Origin: Citrus sinensis
Taxonomy: Eukaryota > Streptophyta > Magnoliopsida > Sapindales > Rutaceae
Reading direction: 5' to 3'
Assembly (NCBI RefSeq): GCF_022201045.2
Contig: NC_068558.1
Location: forward strand, 51,067,501-51,131,500
DNA length: 64,000 nt
Shown here: piece by piece, positions 28,805 through 39,800 of the stretch
How positions within the stretch are numbered: position 1 is the stretch's first letter
How the letters are laid out: every line of letters begins with the position of its first letter
The notes under the pieces: model-generated
Seen by the model: only the letters and a program-made list of their open reading frames with translations
Told to the model about the DNA's origin: nothing
The model's database searches: none
Translations under genes and position numbers: made by a program

Positions 28805-31800
28805 GCCCCTTTTTCTGGGTTGTTTTAAAGTAGTAGTTTTAGGTGTAAAGCTTGGTAGTTGTATTGTTGACTCTCGGTGGAGGCCTTCACCAACCGAACT
28901 CCAACCCAGGCCTATTTGAAAGCTACAGTGGAAGGTGAATTATTATTGATACCCAAATTCCAAAAATGATGCTTTGCCCAAAATTTTATATTATTTGAAC
29001 GGTTCACGTGTTCTGCTGGCGAGTGATTGTACCTCTTGGGCTATAATGAAAATTAACCTTGTAGTCGCATCGTGTCAAACTCGTGGTTGGTGAGGATGCC
29101 GCGGTACAATTTTGATCTCGATCCGCTGGTGGCTGCTCCTCTCGTCCCTGATTCTCACCAACTTCCTGGGCGGCTACTTTTGTGAGATGATCTCTCTGCT
29201 TCATTTATCAATAGGGTCCTTCTATCTTACATGCACGTAAGATACATTCCTCTCACATAAATGGTATGTGGGTCCCACACATGCACTATTTATATGAGGA
29301 GAATGTATCTTACATACATGTAAGATAGGGTTTACCTTATCAATAAATCAAATCTTTTAGCGCCAGCTAATGAGCTAATGACAAAAGGAGCATCACTTTG
29401 TGGATGTGTCAAAACCAATGTCATAAATAATAAAAATCAGATTCGAGTCTCGCAACAGGAGTCCCAACGTAATCTTTGTGCAACTTGAACGTAATATACA
29501 CAAATATAATTCATTCAATATCTTTTTGTTAAGCATAAGACATCGGTTGTGATGGAGTTGTTTTACCGCACAACAATGCTTGATAATTATAAAATTAAAT
29601 TGATAAATAATAAAAAACTAATTATTATTATGGTCATATAGTTATTAATAGTGTTCTACAGTAGTCATTACCGGACCTTAAATATAAATAAAGTGACGTA
29701 GCTATTAGTTAATAACTAATTTAATAAAACAATTATATACAATTGATTGCATCACCTGAATGTAAAACTCAAGTAGAGACTCACGGATACCTACCACTGC
29801 TCCTGTATGTATTGTGTAAATTATATAAATGAACTATTCAAAATTTGATCATCATAAAAATATGGATTTCTATGAGGATGCGATCTAAATTTTTTAGCGA
29901 GTTTGGTTGTTGCATTGATATTATAATTTTTATTGGATAGAAATGGGACCCACGGAGTAGGTGGGTTTGTCCAGCACTATTTGGGTAGGTATTTTTCGAT
30001 TAGCTCAACAAACATGGGTACGAAATTTCAGAATTCACACAATGACGGGGTTCTACCATAAATTTATCAAAGTTACACAAGATTATTTATTACCTCAACG
30101 CACATGTGAAAATTCTATCGTTTTAGAAATGATTTAATGCGCATATTTCCATGCACCACTCCAGGTGCACAGTAGCTGGAACCCCCGGTATCAAAAAAAA
30201 AATAAATAAAAAAAAAAAATTTCACTGCTGTGCAAATCTCGAAAAGAAAACTAAAGAAATATTTGTATTTTTTTATACCTCGAAATAGATGAAAATTACA
30301 AATCAAATTTAAAGGGGATTTATGCATCTTGAGTGTTTAGATACCATTGATGTGCGATTACATATGTATATATTATATATAGCACGTTTCCAATTTTGAA
30401 GGGTTTTATTTAACTAGTCAATTGCTTCGAGGGTCCTCACCCCATTTTCACGATTGATTTCCTTTTGGTTGTAAATTTTTTGTGTGCGCAGCTGTCTAAG
30501 AAGTCAAACGAGAATTTAATGTTTTTTAATTATAAAATTATTATAAGAGTTCAAACTATTACTCTCACCATTGTGAATCCAAGCGTTCTAAAGTCCGTTG
30601 GTAACGAACATTTGATGATTAAATTAACAAAAATGAACGAAGTTTAATTTTGTTGGTCAACATTGGTACTCTGCGCAAATGACCAGATCTTCTTGTGCGT
30701 GTGAATAAAAATATTTGGTTGATTGTGGGGAACACCCAAGATGTATGGTATCACATGGCCAAGTTAGAATCAAAGAAAGACTTCAATCATGGATTAAGAA
30801 TGAAAAAAAGAAAAAAACATTACAATCAAGATGTAACCGTCTAACGAGGAAAATCTTCGGTCGCCAAACCATCAAGACTGGTGCGCAAAAAGAGCGCACG
30901 CCAGAATCTGGATAAATGTTGAATATGCTGAAATATTCGTTGATGAGAGCTGACTCAGTGTATGTAAGTAAGATGGGCCCACTGCCAAATACGAAACATA
31001 ACCAATCAATTTTTATAAGCAAACTTAACTTTATTATTGGTGGTATAAGACAACATGGATTGAACATAAGCTTCAACAACCACAAACTTATCATCAAACA
31101 TCAAGTGGACGCTTGCTTTTATCAACAAATTTCTCAAGCTTCAGTTTCACCAAGTAACTTCTGTAGGTCCAATCCCACACCCTTCTTGAATGGCTCGAAA
31201 CCATTACACAATCCGGCTCAATTTCAATGGTGGGGACAGTAAAGCGAAAGCCCTTCTCACTTCTCATTTATCATTTTGTTTTCATACCTTGGTGTTGGTG
31301 AAGAATCAGCCGCTCGTTTGCCCAAATCAAGAAATATGCAAGTGGAAAGTCTTCTGAAGAGATTTTCAGTTTATACCGAGATCACATAGACAACCCAACT
31401 TGACGCCAAATTTGGTTTTATAGATCAGATTTTGCAAAACGAGAAAATTTATCTCATTGGCAAAAAGAAAAAAATTTGTAGTTATATAAGCAGAAATCAC
31501 TCAAAAATGATGATGGACGAGCAAATTTGCATCAAAATCAACAGGAAACATTACAAATCTCAAGATAGGTCCAAGAGTTTGATACAAATTCATGAACATG
31601 AACAAGCCCTACTCTCTCTCCCTCTCTCTCTCTTCAATCTACGATGCTCTGCAGTGGAATAATAAGCAAAAGGAAGAAAAATAATCTTGCTTTTATTAAA
31701 ACAAGAGAGACCATAATGAAGCAACTCTCTTGGGAATGGTCTCTTCACTGTAATCACCAATTCCCAAATGCATATGGAATAATAAGAAGTTTTTGACTAA

Positions 31801-31806
31801 CCAAGC
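28762..31806. other. Intergenic region between EPSPS and transketolase
   Basis: Left to right it contains the EPSPS leader and promoter, a 123-bp MITE (29214-29336, listed separately), AT-rich DNA, and the transketolase 3' flank with a TC-rich patch near 31613-31634. Open frames of 60-108 codons at 30465-31242 have no recognisable family. Confidence 0.6.
29214..29336. mobile_element. MITE with 9-base target duplication (Mutator-like)
   Basis: A 123-bp palindromic element whose arms share CTATCTTACATG and GTAAGATACATTC in inverted orientation, meeting around GTGGGTCCCAC. It is flanked by exact copies of TTATCAATA (29205-29213 and 29337-29345). A nine-base duplication is typical of Mutator-like elements, and long inverted arms with no coding capacity fit a MULE-derived MITE. 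The outermost bases start GG on both sides but match poorly until the CTATC core. Confidence 0.7.
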
Positions 31807-34800
31807 TTAGCAGACTTCTTTGGCTGCAGTGATAACAGCCTCCGCGGTGATACCAAACTCCTTGTATATTTTGCCTGCTGGTGCACTAGCACCGAATCGG
31901 TCAATGCCGATGGCCTTTCCTTTGCTTCCAACAATCTTCTCCCACCCAAATGTAGATCCAGCTTCAATGCTAACTCTAGCTGAGACAGCAGCCGGAAGCA
32001 CACTTTCCTTGTAGGCATCTGATTGCTCATCAAAAAGCTCCCAAGAAACAAAGGAGACAACTCTTACAGCCTTTCCTCCCTTTCTAAGTTCCTCAGCTGC
32101 TTTGGCGGCAATTTCCAATTCAGAACCAGTTCCAATCAAAATGACATCAGGTTTGTTACCAGAAGAATTGTCCGAAATTATGTAGGCACCCTTTTCAACA
32201 CCATCAATGGAAGTTCCAGCAAGGTGGGGAAGCTTTTGCCGGGAAAGGGCAAGGATGGACGGTCTCTTCCTGTTGGCAACAGCAACCTTGTATGCACCAG
32301 CAGTTTCATTACCGTCAGCCGGACGGAGCATCAAAATGTTGGGCATGGCACGGAAACTTGCCAAGTGTTCAATTGGCTGATGGGTAGGTCCATCTTCTCC
32401 AAGACCAATAGAATCATGGGTCATAACATAGATAACGCCAGCTTCACACAGAGCAGATATCCTTATAGCAGCTCTCATGTAGTCGGTGAAAACAAAGAAA
32501 GTAGCACAGTAAGGAATTAGGCCAGGGCTGTGCAGGGCAATGCCATTGCAGATGGCTCCCATCCCATGCTCCCTAACACCAAACCGAACATTACGTTCCT
32601 CTGGGGTGTCCTTTTGGAAGTCCCCAAACATTTTTAGTAGGGTCATGTTGGAAGAAGCAAGGTCTGCACTACCACCAAGAAGACCAGGGAGAGTCTTTGC
32701 AAGGGCATTAAGACATGTCTGAGATAAATTTCTGGTAGCTTCCGCTGGGCTCTCTGGACTGTATGTCTGGATATTGCAAACACAATGTGTTAACAGATGA
32801 TCGATATTGCACACGAAATGGAGATTTGATGCTTCAATTGGACATGAAATGTTTGAGAAATTGATGGGCACCAATCAATCAATGTCATTCAAAATGCTAA
32901 ACGCAAAGCATATTTACAATCGTATGCAGATCACAATTGTATTGTTATCAAAAAGGCCCACAAATGTGAGAAAAAACAGCACACAAGATCATCAAAGCTC
33001 CACTCACCGGAAGGGCTTTCTCCCAACCAGCAGGTAATTGACCACTGCTGATAGACTTAAACTCTGCAGCTTCTTCAGGGTATTTTTTCTCATACTCAGC
33101 AAACTTGGCATTCCACTCAGCTTCAAGAGCGGCGCCCTCAGCAACATGGCGACTCCAGTGCCTGCAGAAGTGCTAGTGAGTTACTAAATATCAAATCAAA
33201 CCCTAGAAGCAAAATGGACCAGATAAAAGCTATCAACAATTGATTACTTTTTAACATCTTCTGGCACATGGAAAGGCTCGTATGGCCATCCAAGATTCTT
33301 TCTAGTAGCATCTACTTCCTTGGCACCCAGCGCACTTCCATGTACACTGTAGCTGTTGGCTTTGTTTGGAGACCCAAAGCCAATGGTTGTAGTCACCTGT
33401 GGAAATGTGAACATACAACAAAATCATAACACAGTTTCAGAGCTAAGCCAAGCATAAAAACTGATAATTTTGTAGTGGCAAATTCGAAAAAGATTTACAA
33501 CACTAAAAATTGATATTTCGCATAATTCATGAATCACAAAATGGAAAAGAATGAGAGAAAGAAAGAGAGAGAGATAGATTTGTAAGGAAAAACAATAGTG
33601 AATGCTAATCAGTTAATTCAATTTCATTTTGCATATGATTTAATAAAAAATCAAAGCGAGGCCAATAAGGAGCAAGTGGCAGCCTTAGGACACAGGTCTT
33701 GGGTTTAAGCCTCACTTATAACAGAAAAAATCAAATAAAAAATCAAAGTAGGTTAAAATGAATCCCCATTTGTATGCATGAAAGAGATGTCTAACCCTAA
33801 TCAAAGTGGGTTTATCTGTGACAGCCTTTGCTTCCTTAATAGCAGCACGAATATCATCATAGCCAGTGTTTCCATTCTTCACCCAGATAACATGCCAGCC
33901 AAGACCTTCAAAACGCTTGTCAACGTTCTCCGTAAAGGCAATCTCCGTGTCTCCATCAATAGAGATGTGATTGTCATCGTAGAAAGCAATAAGCTTCCCA
34001 AGTCCCAAGTGTCCAGCAAGGGAAGAAGCCTCATTTGCAATCCCCTCCATTTGGCACCCATCTCCCAGTATCACATATCTACAAGAAAAGAGATACCAAG
34101 ATTACTAATCCAACAAAATGAGAACCAGGATAATAAAATAAAAGAGAGATGAATATTAATTATACGTGTAGTGGTCAACAATCTCATTGTCAGGCTTGTT
34201 GTATCGAGCAGCCAAATGCTTCTCTGCAAGAGCCAAACCAACAGCATTCGCCATACCCTGGCCAAGAGGACCTATGCGGAACATCAAGCGATAATTAATT
34301 AACTTTGATAATGGATTCTCTCAGTTACAACAAGTCAGTAGACTAAGAAAAGACAAAGATCACTTGAAACTTACCAGTTGTGACCTCGATACCAGGTGTC
34401 TCAAAGTTTTCTGGGTGTCCAGGTGTTTTGCTTCCCCATTGTCTGAAATTCTTCAAGTCGTCTTCCTATAACATGCATGACATTACACAACATTTATAAT
34501 GAGATTGGTTCAACTGAACAGATCCAAGGTAATATTATCCCAAAGCAAAGGAAAGACAGATCCAAAGAGCAAGAGGACCAATCAGAAAGACACACCTGGA
34601 CACTGTCGTAACCAGCAAGGTGAAGGAGAGCGTACTGCAACATGCAGCCATGTCCGGCGGACAAAACGAAGCGGTCACGGTTAAACCAGTAGGGGTTTTT
34701 GGGGTTGTATCTCATGACCTCATCATACAAAATATGACCCATAGGAGCACATCCCATGGGCAATCCCGGGTGACCCGAATTGGCCTTCTCGACGGCGTCG

Positions 34801-35099
34801 ACAGCCAAGAATCTAATGGTGTTGACTGATTTCTCAACCAAAGCGGCATCAGTCGAGGTTTCGAGTGTTTCTACGGCCGCTGCGCGGATGGGTAGGCTGG
34901 CTTGGCTGGTGGAGAGGCGGCGGCGGGAGGTGGGGGTGCGTAGGGTGGAAGAGGAGGTGGATTTGAGGCCGGAAAAGGAAGGGAGAGAGAGTGTAGAGAG
35001 AGCGAGACGATGGTGCTCTGATGATTGAGTGAAGCCATGGTGAGAAGTGCCTCTGGTCAGAAGGGCTTGGGATAGAGTGAAAGAAGATGAAGAAGCCAT
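31807..35099 (-). CDS. TKL: Transketolase, plastid precursor
   Basis: Seven exons (35099-34596, 34465-34375, 34271-34166, 34078-33796, 33396-33248, 33161-33008, 32766-31807) sum to 2,247 nt and give 748 residues, normal for plant plastid transketolase. The thiamine-diphosphate enzyme moves two-carbon units in the Calvin cycle and plastid pentose phosphate pathway. Residues 1 to about 75 form a Ser/Arg-rich transit peptide. Known motifs are [11 protein letters not shown], the TPP-binding GDGCQMEG (239-246), the catalytic-glutamate segment FGVREHGMG, and [18 protein letters not shown]. The gene sits between EPSPS and RAD51C, as At2g45290 does in Arabidopsis. A 49-base (GA)n run (35111-35159) lies immediately upstream of the start and would be a CT-rich leader on the mRNA. 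Intron 4 carries a small tRNA-like retroinsertion. Confidence 0.96.
33657..33733. mobile_element. Short tRNA-like retroinsertion in transketolase intron 4
   Basis: A 77-base segment is bracketed by identical 15-base copies of AATAAAAAATCAAAG (33642-33656 and 33734-33748). It contains a B-box-like GGGTTTAAGCCTC, a weak A-box-like GCAAGTGGCAGCC, and an A-rich end. Its size, the long exact duplication and the tRNA resemblance point to a SINE head or a similar retroposed Pol III transcript. It is not expected to be a working tRNA, because the arms do not pair into a cloverleaf by eye. Confidence 0.55.
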
Positions 35100-35107
35100 T
35101 GTTTTGT

Positions 35108-35110
<3 letters not shown>

Positions 35111-35159
<49 letters not shown>
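35111..35159 (-). repeat. (CT)n tract in the transketolase leader
   Basis: About 24 GA units on the plus strand read as a CT repeat on the transketolase strand, ending some 11 bases before the start codon. CT-rich leaders are frequent in highly expressed plant photosynthesis genes and may aid transcription or translation. That role is inferred here; only the repeat is seen. Confidence 0.75.
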
Positions 35160-35160
<1 letters not shown>

Positions 35161-36885
35161 CTGAGCTCGCCTTCTGATTGTGTTTCTTGTGTTAAGGGCG
35201 ATTGAGTTCGTTGATATAATCGAGCCTTTTGTTCGCGTCAAGACTCATTTAGTTAGATAAAGAGTGAATAACATTTGTATCCCCAATTTTTCATGATTTC
35301 TAAATGGAGCACGTTTCTATATTTTTATTAAATAAGTCCTGAACCTCTATTGAAATACCCGACTCAAAACATCATACTTTGTACAATTCTAAAATATGTT
35401 ACCAATTAACTGACTAATCTTAAGTTAAATTATCGTAGATTGGTAGAGTGAAAATCCAAATCACAAGGGTACTTTAGTATTTTAACAAGAGTAAAGTATC
35501 CATTTGATACAAATGCAAACTTTTGGTCCTTATTTGAAGAAATATAAAAACTAATATCCTGTTTTGAACTTTATGTTGGGATTGGAGGGAGGGAGAGAGA
35601 GAGCGAGAAAGAGAGAGAGAGAGACGGAGAGCCAACAACTCTTCTGTTGATCTTCTCGGCTTCAGTTAGGGGCAGGGGTAAGGAGAGCTGACCGTTAGAT
35701 TCGAAGAGGAGACATCTCAACCCTTCACTATGGGTTGGAGTTTGGAAAATGCTCAGCCTTCCATTTTTTCTTTTTTCTTAAAAAAAATTTAGGTGCCACG
35801 TCATTATTTTTGAAATTTTTATATTTTTTATTCACTTGGGTCAAAATCTTTATTGAGGCATGACATCGATGCCAAAGTCACTTGGCAATAAAATAATGGT
35901 GATTAAGATTTAACAACTCAAGTGATCGGATTGTTTTATTTTTTTAATTATGGGTGAAACTATTTTAATTTAAATTTTTTACTTAAAAATTTACACAAAT
36001 TTTGAGTTATTAATTTCAAATAATCTAACAGTAACAAAGCTATTAGCTGACAAAAAGATGATCATCATCAGCTAATTAATCCAAACTGCAAGTAAACTTA
36101 CCTGAATTTCGGGAGTTTTACCATGGCTGTTAGTCCTCAAGCGACAGAGGTAACTTAAATTGGGGGTCTCCACTCAGCAAGGCGGCTGCCATACAAGAGG
36201 GTCAAAAGCGATAGGCATTTAACTTAACTTTTTACTATGATTTGATGATCCAGCATATTTTGGTGGGTTGTTAGAAAAGGTTTGGTGGCAATGGTCAAAA
36301 ACTTTGTCTAATAGTATATATTCTTTCCGTTAAAGATTTGTCCTATAATTATGCATAATAAAATTTAAAAAATAAGGCATTTGCTATTCAAACTTCAAAT
36401 CCCCACTATTGCTCACAACTAATTACCATTACCTACCATATAGGAAAGCTAAAACTAAACTCCACACGTGGCAGCAAAGATAGTTAAGAGAGTAATACAA
36501 GCAAAGCTAAGGGCCAAATCCGATATTAAGTAATGAAAATGACAATGAATTTTGCTAGATTAGTCAAAGTTGACCTCACTTTCTTTGGCAAGTAGGAGGA
36601 TTTAACTTCAAGTGGGAAACGCAGTTGTGAACCGAGCAGCATTTCCCAGGGTGATGGACTGATCATTCGCTTCACCTTTCTAAATCCTACAAGACAACAA
36701 ACAGGCACTTATGGACTACACAGGTCTGATCTGAAAGCAAATTATACACGTAAATTGAACATAGTTAAAAATTTCAGATGGCAGGTAGCAATAAAATTAC
36801 TCATCCTCTTAATTTGTTTAATTATTGAAGGAAAATCACACCTATGAAAATAATATGGTGGCTTGTTTTCCAGGCTATCTAATTC
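35160..36885. other. Intergenic region between transketolase and RAD51C
   Basis: It holds the transketolase promoter and the 3' flank of RAD51C. A GA-rich patch lies near 35587-35627. I see no gene or structured element I can support. Confidence 0.6.
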
Positions 36886-39800
36886 TTACATCATTTTGAT
36901 CCTTTTACTTCTTGATGTGGAATTCCTGATCCCTCTGCTAGTAACTGAATATGAAGCTGATGCTGATCGAAGATAAGGTGACTTGTCAATGTATGCATGA
37001 CGTTCATTGCTGTTCCAGTATAAAATGAGCCGATTTGTACAACAATGTGACCAGCTATCACCTAGCCAGTGTGTTTTGAAAAAAAAGGGCAAAGTGAAGG
37101 GACAAGCAAACTACAAATACACGCATGTACGCATGGATCTATTTTCATGTGAAACTGTGGCAATGACTAAATGAGCTAGTGAATTTAATATTCAAGTAGG
37201 AGAGTAGGAGACTGAGGTTTGACAAGAGAATTGAATTTTTTACCTAGTGCAAGACATAATTGGAAGGAACCTTCTGTGTACTTAGTGGTCACCTGGTTCA
37301 ACAAAACCACCTGAAAAAAAGAAGTTATGAGCAAAAAGCAGCTACAAAAGGAAACCAAAGGATGTTGCCGACCTAGAATATAACCAGGTAGTGTAAGAAC
37401 TGAATTAATGGCAATAAATTAATTTAGAAAAAAAAAATTGGTAAAGGGATAGGGATGTCAAAATAACCCGGACCCGGCCCGAACCCGGATAATCCGGGCC
37501 GGGTTGAACCCGTACCGGAGAGGGAAAAAATCCGGATCCGGAATGGGTTTTAATAACCCGGATGAATCCGGGTCCGGATCCGGGTTTGGGATAACCCGTG
37601 TATCCGGAACCCGGACCCGGATTCATTTTTATATTATTTTTAATTATATTTATTAGTAAATATAAATACAAACATTAAAAAAAAAACCTAATTCTATTTC
37701 AAAACTCACACACAAATCGCGATTTACCCAAACAAGACAAACCCTAGCTGTGCCGCCGCCGCTGCTGCTGCCTTCTGGCTTCCGCTGTCCCGCAAGCAAG
37801 TCAAACAACTCTCGGCTAGGTTCGCCGTCGTCGCAAGGTTGGGTTCAAGAAGCTTGTGAAAATTACATTTCCTTTTACTGTTGATTTTGATTTACTTGTG
37901 TGAATTTTCTGGGTTCGGTTTTCTTCTGAGAATGTTGGGGATCATTCCTCTAGCTGAGCGTCTTGGTTTTGTAACTGAGCATGTTTCCTTTGCATTTTTA
38001 CTGACGAGAGAGATTATTGCCATCAGATCAGACTCTCCAAGCTCGAATTCGCATGTTGAATATGAATTAATTAACAGAATTGATAAGTGATTTGTGTTAT
38101 GTGATTTGTGTTGTGTGATTTGTGCTATGTGATTTGTGTTGTGTACTTGTGTTATACTGCTGTGAACACCATTGATTTGTGTTGTGTACTTGTGTTATAC
38201 TGCTGTGAACACCATTTATTTGTGTTGTGTACTTGGGGTAAAATCTACTGCTGTGATTCCTGTGAACACAACTCAAAAATAGTTATAAGTGTAAGAAGAA
38301 TGGCAAGTTGATTTTATTGTATTCGGTTAATACTCTTTTAGTTATTGAATTCTGATCTTCGTACTGTTTACGGATATTAAAATTCTTACCAAATATGGCC
38401 TTTGTTTAATAAGTTCTAGCATTCTCTACAAAGCAATTAAATAGTGTATGATTTACTGTTTTCAAATTAATAAGTTTGCTTTCTTTGTTGTGTTATGTTG
38501 TTCCATTTACCAGGCTTTTGACGAGGCAATTGCTAAGTTGGATACCCTGGGTGAGGAGTCCTACAAGGATAGCACTTTGATCACCACCGTCGCATGCTTG
38601 CAGCAGTGCAGTTCCTCAATTCGTTTGATTCACCGGCGTGAGTTGCTGTTATACTTTGTTTTATGTTTGAAATGTTGCTGTTGCAGTTACAGTTAAAAAT
38701 AAATTGTTGATTGTGCTCGAAATGTTGTGCTGTTATACCATTGATTTATGCTTGAAATGTTGTTGATTGTTGGTGTTACTAGATTCGAAATTGTATATTT
38801 CAAATGTTAGAAAGTTGTTATAGTTAAAAATAAATTGTTGTTGTTAATGGATTTGTTACCGTTAATAGATTCCAAAATGTATTTTTGAAATGTTAGAACT
38901 TAGAACATTGTTACAGTAAAAAAAATAAATATAAAATGGAAGAAATTGGAGGAATGATGGGTTAGTTTAATTTGTTTTGACATAATTCTTGTAGGGTGTT
39001 AAATTCGTAATGGAAAATGAACAAAGAGTTGATTTAGATGTTTCCAAGACTGATGAAAGTGTGGGTGTGAGGGTTGGCATGGATATGGCAGCAGAAAATA
39101 ATGATACAACTGCTGAATTAGAACCTGATTCAACAACAGTAGAGCAGGGGGGTGGGAGTGGGAGTGGCCGTGGCCGTGGCCGTAGGGGTAGGGGTAATAC
39201 TACTGCTGGCGCTTCAAAAAAACGAGGCGCTGGCAGCGAAGGGAGTAGTTCAGATAGATTAGTTTCTGATGCTTGGAATCATTTTAAAAAAGTTAAGTTA
39301 GGCAAGGAAGTTCAAGCGATTTGTAATTATTGTGGGTTAGTTATGCAAGGGCATTATTCTCAGGGCACTAATCACTTGATTAATCATGCGAAACGTTGTC
39401 CTAAAAGGTCAATCAAGAATGTGCAGCAAATGCACCTTTCTTTTTCTTCTAAAGCAGATGGAACTACTGTTCTTAGTAATTGTAGTACTGAACCAAAGTG
39501 GGATATGGCAATACTGAGGGTTTTTATAGCTAGAATGATTGTAATGCATGAGCTTCCGCTATCATTTGTTGAGTATATTGGGTTTTACGAACTATTAAAG
39601 CTTCTCCAACCTTCAATTGAGACTATTAGTAGAAACACTATCAAGGCTGAAATTTTGAAACTTTACGATATTGAGAAGACTAAGGCAATGAGTGTTTTGG
39701 AAGCTTGTGACAGTAGAATTGCAGTGACTACGGATATGTGGACTGCTGGTAACCAAAAGAAAGGGTATATGGTTGTTACGGCACATTATATTGATAACTC

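Noticed and set aside
33657-33733. Possible functional tRNA gene
   Set aside because: Only a B-box-like motif is good; acceptor and anticodon arms do not pair by eye, and the flanking duplication points to retroposition.
37405-37671. Gly/Pro-rich open frame at the left hAT end
   Set aside because: It is a translation of the ACCCGG subterminal array; the same happens at the right end (41911-42177).
38448-38696. Open frame of 82 codons covering the captured 14-3-3 exon
   Set aside because: Upstream residues come from intron-like T-rich DNA and downstream ones are not 14-3-3; treated as a captured fragment.
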